Positions 48,060 to 59,706 are shown, numbered from the stretch's first letter. The stretch: 64,000 nucleotides of DNA from Scytalidium lignicola (GCA_002812745.2 NCSJ02000002.1:1-64000); one strand, 5' to 3'. The notes: generated from the sequence alone by a model not told the origin. Translations and numbers: made by a program.

Positions 48060-49769
48060 TTAACACAAGAGTCGATCGTACCGCATGTCCGTCTTCAACT
48101 CTTGAGCGAACGCTGTTGCCTGACCTAAACCGAAATTACTCCCAATCTCTTCTAATTTCTTTATAACCCAACTACGGAGTGTAGTAGGAGCGTCTCGTAC
48201 GGATCCCGCTGTACGTAATGGCTCAATAAGTGAGAAGATGCAACTAAGCCTGGGTGTCGGGCCAAAGTGATCCCAAGTATCGTAATTACCCAGAACGAAC
48301 GGAACACTGTAGCAAATATCCTGTGCCATTTCATTAAGTACCACGCGTGACTGTTCACATTGTTTGCAACAACTCATTTGTCTCTCGGGGTTCGCGGATG
48401 TTGGGAATTTGCAACGACAGATATGGCTGAGAAATTCGTTATTAATAAATATCCGAGCACAGCGGTAGTTGTTCCAGACGGTAGCAAGCTGGAAACCAGG
48501 ATAGATATGGTAGTAACCACGGTAACAATTGTCATCATTCTCTGCAAGAGAGACTGTCTTGTATCGTAGGTCACATGGTAGCTTTGCTGCCCATTCTCCT
48601 AAGTCTCCCTCTATTGAGAGGAGCTCCGATATGACAATAGTAGTATCGCTGAGTTTCTGTGATTTGATAGTAGCGTTTAAATTGGTGAGTCGGACAATGA
48701 TATTAAGTAACTCACTGAGAACTTTTTCGTCCTCGGTTTGGAATGGGCGTGAGCGGTCTGACCATTTGATCATGGAATATGGAACATGTACCCCCATTCG
48801 GAGAGAATTGAAAATCTGTCTCATATTAGCATGTTTGCGCTTCGTGGGGTTTGTGGATTTGGCATACAATAAAAGAGTATAGTTGCAAGAAGATCCTAAC
48901 ACCAGCTCGTTCCTTGAACTGCTCTAGACCTCGGAGTTTCACTAACCCTATGGCGCCATCAATGTGCTGATTCCACGTTCGTAATGATTGGGGGCCTCGA
49001 TAAGTTATAGTCTTATGAATTGAAAAGTCAGAATAGGGAAGATCTTAAAAAGGGTTAACCCATACCTCATACAAACTCAGAAACATGACAGCCCAAAGCA
49101 TCGAAGTACGCTTGGAAAGTGCCTCGTCTAGGAGAGTTGCCTGTGCCTTCCGTAGTGCCAAAGTATACGTCCGCAACACCCACTGCAACAAATCTTGATT
49201 TTGATATGCATTTGACAATGCTGCAATCCCCAATGAGATTAGAGTTGTATGCAACACACCACGATGAGGGGACAGACGGTGGGCTGGGGACAATCGCCAG
49301 TCAAAAACATACTTGTCGAAAAAGAAACAAATGCCCTGATCTTCGATAGGCGTCGGCAGTGTATGTAAGCTGACATAGGTTTCGTCTATAGGCAACCAAA
49401 ATGATCCGATATTATCTGATAACGCCTGTACAATATCGCCGCTTGACTCCGTCTGGGGTGGAGACTGAGTGTTGTTGCTTGACTTGTTGCTTGGATGAGC
49501 CTTTGGGCCTTGGGAAATCAGAAATTTCTGAGAAACCTTCTCAGTTTGGTCCTTGAACACCAGATCCAATGGATCTCTGTATCCAGAGCACTCCCAATTT
49601 GACCTGGTACACTGCGAGCAGGATGGCCTCAGTTGGTCACACTGAGTGTGTCAGAGCTGAGGACTCTTTAACGAATTGGGAATGTTAGGTAGAAAGCATG
49701 TCTACTCACTTTTATCCGCCTAAGTCGACAGCCTTCACAGTTAGTACGTAGCCTACGACGGAAGACCAT
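48060..49769 (-). CDS. Zn2Cys6 fungal transcription factor
   Basis: Four exons (49769-49710, 49641-49075, 49011-48868, 48815-48060) join in phase to 508 residues. The binuclear zinc cluster is split by the first intron: RTNCEGCRLRRIK plus CDQLRPSCSQCTRSNWEC, giving the six cysteines in order. After it come a variable linker (SSNNTQSPPQTES) and the helical fungal transcription-factor regulatory region: RGVLHTTLISLGIAALSNA, LALRKAQATLLDEAL, RGPQSLRTWNQHIDGAIGLVKLRG, then YPGFQLATVWNNYRCARI. The protein is nuclear and probably binds CGG-type sites. Position between the hydrolase and the RTA1 gene suggests it may control them, which is inference. Confidence 0.92.
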
Positions 49770-50356
49770 TGCATGAATACGACTCCGAAGCGGAACTCTC
49801 TTGCAGCACGAAAACAGCCTTCTCTCCGAGATGCGTAATTACCCAAATTTGAAAGAAGGATAGCGTGGCACAGCTGAAAAGGGCGGCACGCGGTGGACAA
49901 TGTTACAGGAGTACTTCGCCCCAGATCTACGACGATGAGGAGAAGAGAGTTATACGCGTCTCACTTCCTAAGGCTCTAGCGCTATCGCTTGCGAAATAAC
50001 TTGCTGCTTTGGGGTTCACCAATGTCGCTGTAAGGTGAAATCCACATCTACACCTTTCCTATGAGCCAAAAGGAGTTATCCCTTGAGCCTTAACTCAAAC
50101 TCCAAATTATTCTAATCAGTATTCGAGGCCACTATGACGAATGCCAGTTCTCGTTCCACAGTACTAAAACCCAGCCCCGTTCTAGGTATATATATCTTCT
50201 TCATCTCATCGCAAATATATGGCTTCGTTATACCGCCAAGCATTCCCCCGTCTCGACTTGGTATTTTCTTTCGTTAAATAATAGCCAGCCTTTTTATTGT
50301 TCATTTATTTTAGAGTTGTTCTTTAGACGCATTCAATAGTTCCTATCGGTTTCACC
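49770..50356. promoter_or_regulatory. Divergent promoter, Zn2Cys6 factor / RTA1-like gene
   Basis: 587 bp between opposing starts. This is the most natural place for sites shared by the regulator and the RTA1 gene. I did not find a clear CGG-N-CCG pair by eye. Confidence 0.45.
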
Positions 50357-51424
50357 ATGACGGTCTGTCTGCGTAAGTCTTGCCAAGAGTTATAGATCAC
50401 CAATCACTGGCAACTAACTCCTTGAGTCTTGAATTCAGCTCTCAATGATCCAAATACCTCATGGAAGGAATATTGTCCCTCAGCCTTCGCTGCCATCTTG
50501 TTTGCTATCCTTTTTGGCTTAACATTGGGCATGCATATCTTTCAAGCCGTGAAACTGCATAAAACGTTCTGTTGGGTGGTCATCATGGGAGCGGCTTGGG
50601 AGTTTCTGGCTTACATTTTTCGTTTTTTGTCTGTTGAAAATCCTACCAAAAGTTCGTCGTATGAGGGATCCACGTTATTAGTACTTCTAGCACCACTGTG
50701 GATCAATGCGTTTGAATATATGTTGTTAGGACGCATGATCTACTTCTTCTTACCGAGCCAGGAGATGTTCGGAATCACAGCCAAAAGGATAGGGACTTAC
50801 TTCGTGACTGGTGATATTATGTGAGTCCAAAATTTCTTTCTCGCAATCGGAAAATTGATATGTGACAATTATGTCTCAACTCAACATGCTTTTTGAACTT
50901 CAAGTCTTATAATATTTTGCATTGCACTAACTATTGGTAGCTCTTTTATCACCCAGCTTTTGGGTGGTGTTATGATCATCAAGTCAACTAATCTTACGGG
51001 GCTCCATATATATACAGTAGGTTGCGTCCTTCAAGCAGTGGTTGTCCTGATATATCTATTCCTCGTTTATACCTTCCATAAACGAGTATCGCGAGAAGCC
51101 GACCCAAGCGCAGCTAAAGAAGCCAAACGCATGGTACTTATCATTTACATTTCCACAGCTATGATAATGGTAAGGAAAATTCGCACTATATTAGGTATTC
51201 ACATGATACTAACTCATAAGGTTCGAATTATTTTTCGAATAGTCGAGTTTTCTGCTGGCGTTGGGAGTTCCCTGACAGCTACAATTGAAGGACATGAAGC
51301 CTATGTTTATGTGTTCGATGCGCTTCCATTATTCTTTGCACTTGCTCTTCTTAATCTGGTACATCCGGGGACTATCCTCATCGGGCCAGAGAGTGAATTT
51401 AAGAAGATTCCGAACTTCCCCTAG
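50357..51424 (+). CDS. RTA1-like lipid-translocating/exporter family membrane protein
   Basis: Four exons (50357-50372, 50439-50820, 50941-51169, 51221-51424) join in phase to 276 residues. The tiny 16-base first exon encodes MTVCL plus one base. About seven membrane segments are visible, including AAILFAILFGLTLGMHIF, WVVIMGAAWEFLAYIFRFL, LLVLLAPLWINAFEYMLLGRMIYFF, VGCVLQAVVVLIYLFLVY, and DALPLFFALALLNLVHPG. Family signatures are PLWINAFEYMLLGRMI, GDIISFITQLLGG and FRIVEFSAG. Fungal RTA1/RSB1-type proteins confer resistance to 7-aminocholesterol and related compounds or move sphingoid bases across the plasma membrane. The specific substrate is not predictable. Confidence 0.93.
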
Positions 51425-51996
51425 TACTAGAAAAATGGACATGGAACATGTGGCTCGCACTTGTCATTTACATAAATTAAGTCTTCAAGAAGTATTCCCG
51501 GAATACACTCACTCAGTTCCACACACACCATTCCACACTCCAATACACAGTTTGAAGTCTTCTTTCATCAATATCTACTACGATTAGGCTAAATTAAAAG
51601 AGTATGAGCAAGGACCTATAACCCTCTATCGTTCATTCGAAAGAGCATTGATTTTATTCGTCGCAGTGTTCTCATGTATCTTCGGAGAAGCTCATGAAAA
51701 TTTAAAATAACTCCCTAGCAAGTCTTTAGGACAATGGGATGAATGTAGTCATAAAAAACATATTCAGAGAATTAAAATTGGCTATAGATTCAGAGAGTTA
51801 CAAATTACCGTAGGCAGTAACCGTTCAGTCACATCTGGACGGTGGTGTACACCACAAATAAGCTGTGCGTACAGCGAGGTGGTAGAAATCCACAGGTTGC
51901 AACACGGTCTATTCTCTCTAATCTTGCTCTCCAAGGTGGTGGGTATGCTGTACGTTCCGGACTTTGTGAACTGCATGGTAGATCAGCGTTAAGCGG

Positions 51997-52046
51997 AAAT
52001 GTTCTCTTGCTACTGTAAATGTTCTCTTGCTACTGTGAATGTTCCT
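51997..52046. repeat. 20-bp tandem repeat, two full units plus a partial
   Basis: AAATGTTCTCTTGCTACTGT occurs at 51997-52016 and again at 52017-52036, followed by a partial unit GAATGTTCC. Confidence 0.9.
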
Positions 52047-52218
52047 TGAGCCCGCGTCCTTGTACTTCATACCACAGTAATATCCCACTCGGTTAAGCTC
52101 GCCAGGCAAAAAATCGACGACCAGGAATATCATCCACCCAAAACCTCTCTTTCACCAGTCACACATCAAAGAGACTTAAGGCAACTTCGCTAAAAAAAGG
52201 CTTTTAAAGCCTGTGGGG

Positions 52219-52397
52219 TCCCAGGGGATACACATGTAATTTTGCTGCAAATCATATTCAAATTTCGCTAATTAAAGTTTTATGCTCAACGGCATGTTGC
52301 ATAATTAACCGAGCCATTAAAATCAAACAAAACTTGTCATAAAAGTTAAATTTGCATAAATTTGCATAAGTGACTCCATCTCTGGCGGTCGAGGGGA
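52219..52397 (+). mobile_element. MITE-like dispersed repeat, copy A
   Basis: Positions 52287-52398 align without gaps to the reverse complement of 63009-63120; I count 21 mismatches in 112 bases. The right end GGTCGAGGGGA is followed by TA, as in copy B. The left end is degenerate (TCCCAGGGGA at about 52219) and lacks the flanking TA, so that boundary is approximate. Non-coding and AT-rich. It lies about 240 bp upstream of the 52638 gene. Confidence 0.75.
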
Positions 52398-52637
52398 TAC
52401 ACACTGTGCAGAACAAAAGTTCTTTCTTCATGATCCGATGGCTTTTTAGATGCATTGAAAGTTAGAAGCCGTTTAATTAAATTTGATTGTGGCGTAGGAA
52501 CGAGATCGCGACAATGGACTACAGTATGTAGTTGTGGAAATAATTGCTCTCAAATGCTCATCATCTTCTCTCATGTACTCAACTACTCTGACTTCCTTCG
52601 CGTCCACAAAACACCGTCATCCAAGCTTCTTTAGACC

Positions 52638-54617
52638 ATGGCAGATGACTCTGTAAAGTCTTGTCCAAACCATGATGTCTATCTTGATAAGAGTCTATGT
52701 CCGCTGTGCAGACAGCCAGCAAACCCAGGAACCTCAATTATCGGTGTGTCTGTCCCTCATGGAAGGAGTGCCGCAGCCCTTTTAACAGCAGTTATAGATC
52801 TAAGTAAAAGCCACCATATAGTTCCCGAATGCAAAAGCCCTTATATTCAGGGCCCAAACCGCGAGAACTTGAAAACCTGGTTTCACCAGTCATGTTACAG
52901 TATCTTAGATAGCAGCTATATATCCTCAGAGAAGCCTGCCTTTGATGATTTTCGGGACTTTGCAGCCTCTGTCAAAGTGTTGTATGACCCTCCTGACAAG
53001 GAAGAGAGAGATGTTATATCTGCTCGGGAGGGGCTTTTTAGTCGTCATACCACTTGTATCCTCTCCGAGAGTTTCAGGCAGGATTTGATTGAGAAATTCC
53101 CTGCAGAGATTCAATCCATTATTCTGAATTACATTGGTCCCTGCTGGTTCTTGATCGTACTCGGTGAGACACGTAGATTAATAGAAGAGCTACGAAATAC
53201 TCGGAAAATCCAACGTGGAGAGCTCGATTTTTCACAGGGAATTCATATCGGCAGGACAATGTACCAAGGAAATTTTTACATTTCCAGACTTAGCAGCACC
53301 CCACTAGAACCGAAACCTGAAGAAACCTTTGATATACAGCACCTAAATCCGCAGACTAATATAAAAAAGGTTGTATTATCACAAGACCATATTGGTATCC
53401 GGAAAATACAACTATTGGATGAAGATTCTAAGCCATTACCAGATGGTTCTCCATGGTATGAAATCTTTGATATTCCAACTTCTCATACAGTGTTCCACGT
53501 TATAGATACTGTGAGTCGTGACATCCCTTTTAGTGCATCTAAAAAGCTGAGAAAAATACAAGAGCCTATTCGTTNAAAAAAATCCAATACCTCTCCAGTC
53601 CTTCAAGCACACTTTCTAGGATTTGGAGTAGCCCATTTGTCCCTCAAATTCAACCATGGAACCTTTATCACACTCGGGAGAGCTGCAGGCTGGATTTGAT
53701 TAAGCTTAGCACCAAGGTTCAAGGTCTTCTTGTATGCTGTTACGGTTCCAGGAATATTGGGATGTATGGCTACCCAGGTACTGAAAATGAATTCAAACGA
53801 TTTACAGCCTTGGTCACAAAACTTTCAGGAAACAGAGCGTTCTGGATTTTCTTCCCAATAAATCAGGACGAATTCATTTCGGTAGCTTGGGTTAGACGAG
53901 TTAGACGTTTTAAAGGAGTAGCATCTAATTCTGCATTGGTTGTAAGTGCAAACACCTCTCAGTTTTCGCATTCTTCAGTTACTTACTGTTATAGGTACAA
54001 ACTAATAGGAACAGAGCGATCACATTTGGGCCGTATTTGGTTCCTTCATTTCAAGATAACTATGAATTCCATTCCCTAGTTAGGAATGGCGATGGGCTTA
54101 TTTCTGGGATCATCCATGATGGTTTAGATCCGTCGTCGAGAGGTATTTGGGAGTTTGGGGTCACTTGCGAGACCCAATACAAAACAAATGCCCCCGAGTC
54201 GAAGCCAAGCCTTGACCCGTATATCCCACCGCAAATTCCTCCCCTTAGGAAAGTATATGCAAATTCATGGTACATGACAAAGGCTTCCTTAAAAGATCTC
54301 CTCAAAGTTCAAATATGCAGAGATATGGATCAGTCACATTGCCCTTGTATTGGTCTTCTTCTTTTTACAACGATGGCCACCTGGAGTCACTTGGGCAAAT
54401 CCGGTGGGACAAGGAGATGTCCCGGGATATTCTTGCACCTATTTATATCGAGAACAGCACGTTTAATAGGAAAAATTATATCAAAATTATCCGAACAGCT
54501 ACAGCACGTCTTGGAGCTGATATAGACAATCATGAATCGCAAACGCTACCAGAATACGGTACTATTGTTTGGTGGTTTGGAAATTTAGGGGATAGAATTA
54601 TTATATACGATAATTAG
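52638..54617 (+). CDS. Leotiomycete-type family protein, unknown function, two frame breaks
   Basis: Read through its breaks, this is one protein of about 640 residues. The N-terminus has a Cys/His pair cluster (CPNHDVYLDKSLCPLCRQP), possibly zinc-binding. An F-box-like helix follows (FPAEIQSIILNYIGPCWFL…GETRRLIEEL). The family core is next: GIRKIQLLDEDSKPLPDGSPWYEI, WNLYHTRESCRLDLIKL, ITFGPYLVPSFQ, YEFHSLVRNGDGLISGIIHDGLDP, DGHLESLGQIRWDKEM and IVWWFGNLGDRIIIYDN at the C-terminus. An ordinary intron lies at 53942-53994. The frame breaks twice, at the N before an A7 run (53575) and at a T5 run (54362-54366), where one extra T restores it. I recall similar repeated proteins in Leotiomycetes but no function. 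Assembly error or recent pseudogene are both possible. Confidence 0.75.
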
Positions 54618-54831
54618 ATTTTTGAACACTACCTACGTGCAATGATCAATATTCCGTAGGGTTGGATATCTAGCGATGTGCTTTCTAGTAGGAGTAAAGA
54701 CCTTTGGCTGAATAGACAAATGTTTACGGCCGATGAAGATACTTTAGGCTACAGGGAACTAACATCACACTCTCATATATGATCTTATCTATGAAGCTCT
54801 AAAGAGAATAATTGATTGCTAATATAGGGAT

Positions 54832-55098
54832 TTGCTGGTTCAAACAGAAGTGAAAATAAAACCACATAAGCATCGCAGACTAATAACCTCTTTGCTCTAC
54901 GAGGACCGCGAGTTTACTATATTTAATTGTAGGATCAACCCGTCGACGTCCACCGCCCTCTGGTGGAGACTCTTGGATGACAGCCCATCCTCTCTCGTTN
55001 AAAAAAGACTTCATGCCAAAGGTGAGTCCAGACAGCAATGGAAGAAAGCTCGATTAATAGGATTTGGCATACCGGCCTCGATGTATGATGAGGTATAG
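54832..55098 (+). other. Possible coding fragment, unknown
   Basis: An 88-residue frame (VQTEVKIKPHKHRRLITSLL… ending GFGIPASMYDEV) crosses an N before an A6 run (55000). It lies in the same orientation as, and 200 bp after, the Leotiomycete-family gene, but I see no shared motif. It could be a broken gene or chance. Confidence 0.25.
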
Positions 55099-55818
55099 TT
55101 AGATTTTCAGTGGTCAACCCAGCGTACTACAATTAAGAATGTTTGAAACATTGTAGTAGGCAGGAGTGCATCATCTCTGACACGAACAAAGTATTCTAGA
55201 GGCGACTGAGCAAAGTGAGGGAAGTTTAGAAGAGACGTTCTTTACTTTCGGCCATGTTAGAGCATGTAAAAGTAAAGGAAAACTAAGCCAATACCATAGT
55301 TGATGGCATGGTTTCAACATCGAAGCCTAACGCCACATATACAAATTGAAAGAGGAAGATCATAATTATTTTACTCTCCCACTACATATATTTACAAGTA
55401 TCAGATGTATTAAGTATGGAACAAAATTGTGATCTTGCTCATCTCAATATTTGTAACTGGTTAAAAGTGGTAGCACAGCTTAGAGGAAAATATGCTTGTA
55501 CAATATTACAGCTACTACATAAGAAGCAAAAGAATCACCCTTCTATGACGAGATAATATTTTTGATGTACATTATCCCCAAGAGAGTTATTAACCATCCA
55601 TCTACTATATCCTAAGTCCATGTCAACATACTCTAATCTGTGGCAAACGTATCTCATCTCCCGTGGTCAACGAACGTCCAGTACGCTGATGGGTGTAGTC
55701 GCCAGTGCGGAAGTTCTTTCTGCTGTTTCCTTTGGCATTTATGGTAATATTCAAGGTAAGGTATTTGATCTCGTTGTCGCCGTTGTTATTAGTGGTGTTG
55801 AGTTAACAGGAAGTATAT

Positions 55819-56013
55819 TCAAATTGTAACCCTAGAGCTTCGAGACTGGCCCTTCCCATCGCTCTCCTCTCGGTAGTGGCGTATTATATTTCTGATGCAC
55901 TCTATTAAACAAGAAGTCACAGCTACCAAAATGAAAAGTATTACCAATCCACAGATTGTCAAAATAATCCAGCATTCTACGTTACACTTCCAGTAGTCGT
56001 TGTTAATCGTCAT
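55819..56013 (-). CDS. Possible small single-pass membrane protein, 64 aa
   Basis: A short ATG frame reads MTINNDYWKCNVECWIIL… with one strong hydrophobic segment (IILTICGLVILFILVAVT), four cysteines and a basic, charged tail (RHYREESDGKGQSRSS). The topology is plausible for a small membrane protein or a terminal exon. No homology recognised, and the frame may be coincidental. Confidence 0.3.
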   Translation of the reverse strand: MTINNDYWKCNVECWIILTICGLVILFILVAVTSCLIECIRNIIRHYREESDGKGQSRSSRVTI

Positions 56014-57401
56014 TGTTCCTTCCGTACAATTAGAAATAAACGCCGGGATTGAACACTCTTCAGCTTTCTTTTGGTATAATCCTCGAAGCTAAGTTTATCA
56101 GATCAAATAAGCGATCTTTCTCCACCTCTATCCTCGTTCAAGACATCTGCTGGTTTTGTTATGACCACTGATGTTAATGCAGGTAGCGTTGTGAATAGGT
56201 AGAAAACGACAGGATAATTGTGAAGGTACGTAGGTAGGATAAAGACGATGGAAGGGAAGGGCAATAAGACCGATAACTCAAAAATTAAAGCGAAATAGTC
56301 GATGATATGCCCAGACTGGTCAGTCCAAATTCAAAGGACAATCCATTCGGGTGTTTAGAGTGGTTGTGCTCAGTTTAGAAATATAACGCGGGAGTTAAAT
56401 CCTAGAGAGTAAAGCAGTTCGGTATGGTCAAAGGTAGTCAATAATGATTGTTGGTATTCAGATAATTGGAATATGGTGAGATGGAAGAGGTGTGGGATTT
56501 ATAGCCTCTTGTGCTATGGGTTGAGAACCCTTGCCTTGATATAGGAGCAACAAGTCTTCAAGCAAGAATTTCAGTTAACCGCTGACCATATCATTAACCA
56601 AATGCAACGATCAAGAGGTCAAAGCAGCAGCGTAAAAATTTTGATGTTAGAGACATGACTAGAGTCTTAAACTACATGTTCATCCATGCTGGTCATCTTA
56701 CTGTCGCAGTCAGCGATGCTTCAAGAGTATTAACACCTACTCATCTTCCAGTCAAAAGCAAACGATATAAATCGTTGATGGTAGCTGCGGGTCACACTGG
56801 ATGAGGACATATCGTAAAGAACATATTAGGCTCATTTTGCCAGCCCTGCATTGGCAGTTGCCACGTGTATGAAGACTATTGTTAGAATCTTTCTGGCCTG
56901 CTTAAGGATACTAGAAATAGCCGTGGTGAATTGGTTCCTGTGAGGTATACCTTGTAGGCATGTACAAGGAGGCTTCGATCTAGATCACTGGCAAATAACA
57001 TAACGTGACTTCGTGAAAATGGTCAAAACAGTTAAAATATCGCAGGCAAATTGGAAGCAAAGATATCAACTTTGTTGGTTTGGAGCCTGATCATGTAAAG
57101 GAAGTTCTTCATTAAACTGCCTAGGATCAATTCTGATTTCAAAGAGGAGGAAAACTACGCAAGCACTTCGTTGTTAGATGTTGGCCAGTCATTCGTGCCT
57201 CATTGAGATTCTCTGTTGCAGTTGAATGCGCTCACGCCTAGCCCCTTGAACCCCTCACGCCCCTCTAAGTCCCCCTTTAAGCCTGAGGACTCACCGCTCG
57301 ACCGGGCTCGCCAGAAGCATAGATTGACTGGCAGAATGTTATGACTTATGCAGTTTGACCTGTATGTTCAAGCACAATTCTATGTTAGTAGAGCACAATA
57401 C

Positions 57402-59706
57402 ATGGCTCCATTGCGTGGTCGCAATACTATGAAATGCTTTTATTGCAATCAAAAGTCACCAGTCAAATATAATCCTTCTGTTTCTCAGTGGAAATGCGAT
57501 CGCTGTGATGCGGTAAACTATTTGGATGAAGTGAGTCCCTTATACAGCGCGTAACGCAGCAATAATAACGAGCCTGTAGAACGGTGAAATAACAGATCCT
57601 CCTGTCGATACAATCTATGAAGCTTCAAGCGCCCAGCAATATGCCTTTCCAAGGCCTGTTTCTCCATCGCAAGCCCCCGAAGCCACTCTCTTCTGCGCCG
57701 CATGTTTGAAAAACCAACATCTGTACACAGCATCTCTTGCTCAATACGATGTGGAAATTGATCCTGGCCATCCTCAGTATAAAGAACTTGAACGAAAATA
57801 TTTTACATTTAGAAGGGACTTGGAACGGAGGTATCCACAAGTATGCAAGGACTGCGAGCCAAAAGTGCTTGAGCGCATGAGGGAGGCAGGGAAAGCAGCA
57901 AAGTCCGATTATCTGAGACGGCTCATGGACAAAAGTCGAGAGAAGAGATTAAGTCCTAAAACAAATGCGGTCACTTTTGACAGCAGCGTGAACGTTGTTG
58001 GGCGCACACTGTTTTACCTCGGGCTTGCAGGGCAAGTTCTTTGGAACACGAGGACATTGGCAATGGCAGTGAAACCGAACCAGGCTATCTCAGGAGACGC
58101 TTGGCTTCCTGTGAATATATCGTCTTCGTTGTTTGCTGTATCCAGATTTGGATCCTTAATGCTATCTTGGGAACAGCTGGTCCGTTCAAGTCTACTTTGC
58201 AGTTTTTGTGCGATCTGGTGGAATCCTATGTTTAAGCAGATGAACAAGGGATTCACGAACCATATTAAAGGTTTTGACGAATGGTATAAGTATCAAGGGA
58301 TCCTCCTGATCGCTAGGACTATGTTTTTCTGGCTTATGGGGACTGGGGTATTCATCGATGCGTCTTCTAATGGAAGTATTGGTGCCCATGCTTTTATGTT
58401 TGCATTTCTTATTTTCGTAAGCTGCATTATCAAGTTCCCTGTCTTATATTTCCTGACAAGTTTTTAGGTCACAATCGCTTCTCGACGCTCTCTGAGGGTT
58501 GATCTTACTCCACTTTGGTCATCCACTCCAACGAGCATCCCGAACGTAGGACCAAGTGCTACAAGTCCAGATCGACCCATGGGGGGTATCTCAGATGCTC
58601 TGGATGAGATCATGTCTACTCCGTCACGTGGGGAAAAGAATATCAATCTATTCAAAGACGTGAATAATCCATCTACTGACGAAATGCTACAAAATTCCTC
58701 CATGTCACCCTCCGGTCCATTATTGTCTGATTCTTCCAGCTGGCAGCTTTCGGACGAATCTCATTTCCAACAAGGAGCAAATTTGTCGGACAGACCAAAT
58801 ACATATATGGGCCAGAAAGAGTCGGCCCATTACCTACAAACTGGGGAATTGCCGTCACGGTTAAGACGAGTAGATCTAGATATGGCCATTAGACGAGACG
58901 AAGACGAGATGGATTGGACACCGCTAAACTCAGAGCACCGAGCATTCAATCCAGCTCGCTCTTCTCAGCGAACTACTGAAGGCTTTAGCCAAGCACCTGT
59001 AGGGGACCAGAGCTCCAAATTCTGGTATAAGATTCCTCCAGCTCCTAAACCATTAGCACACAAGTTATGGAATCCTGCGTTGAAACCTAGATTAAGCGTC
59101 ACATCCCCAGAGATTAAAGAGAACTTTTTCAACACCATGACGGGTAAAAATCGCCTGGCAGAAACACATGAGCCAAGGGGAAGTCCGAAGGAAAAGAGGG
59201 AAGTTGAATTTGCGCTGCCCAAGTTTTTTCCACCGGAGCCTCCGAATGAGTCAGATCTTGTTCTCGAAAACTTGATGTCCTCCTTCTCCTTAAGTCAGGA
59301 TCAGCCCGAACTAGATGCACCACGGAGACAGCGCCGAAAACCCCAAGTTCATCATTTATTTCAAGCGATTATACTTGCCATTGCGCTCTGGTTCTGGAAT
59401 GACGCATCAAGGAATCCTTCAGAACATTCAAGAAATCTCCTTCTGGGGTCTATAATGGTGAGCGCAGGGGTTGGATTTCGGACAATACTAGACAATACTG
59501 TTTTTGATAGCAGAAACAAGAATAGAAGTGTGTGGAGTTCCTTTTGGATATGTGTGGGTATTCTTGAGATTGGGTTCGCAGCGGTGGGGATGTCAGAAAT
59601 TTTAGCTGGGAATTTGCATAATCCTACATGTAGTTCCTTGGGAAATGTACTTATTGGGACGATGTTTGTTCAGGAGATATGGCTTGCATCATTTTCTCAT
59701 AGATAG
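57402..59706 (+). CDS. Ima1-type inner nuclear membrane protein
   Basis: Three exons (57402-57530, 57580-58416, 58468-59706) join in phase to 734 residues. The start ATG is chosen because MAPLRGRNTMKCFYCNQ matches how the family begins. The N-terminal Ima1 domain has CxxC pairs at C12/C15 and C32/C35, then LFCAACLKNQHLY and VCKDCEPKVLERM. Membrane segments follow (TLFYLGLAGQVLW, LLCSFCAIWWN, TMFFWLMGTGVFID, AFMFAFLIFVSC), then a long soluble stretch with MDWTPLNSEHRAF and WYKIPPAPKPLAHKLWNP. Further C-terminal membrane segments start at FQAIILAIALWFW. S. pombe Ima1 and animal Samp1/NET5 sit in the inner nuclear membrane, and link to heterochromatin and the LINC complex. Confidence 0.93.

Larger units (their letters stand above)
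51425..52637. other. AT-rich spacer with tandem repeat and MITE-like copy
   Basis: Contains the RTA1 3' UTR, a 20-bp tandem duplication (51997-52036) and a MITE-like sequence (52219-52397) directly upstream of the next gene. No separate gene seen. Confidence 0.6.
54618..57401. other. 2.8-kb region with weak coding fragments only
   Basis: Holds two uncertain frames (see 54832-55098 and 55819-56013) and otherwise AT-rich sequence. The last 400 bp must carry the promoter of the Ima1-type gene. No RNA gene or clear repeat recognised. Confidence 0.45.

Noticed and set aside
48529..48882. Plus-strand frame opposite the Zn2Cys6 gene
   Set aside because: Antisense shadow of exon 4 of the transcription factor, with no independent motif.
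54000..54040. Apparent third frameshift in the 52638-54617 gene
   Set aside because: It is explained by a normal 53-bp intron (53942-53994, donor GTAAGT, acceptor TTATAG) that restores the frame exactly.
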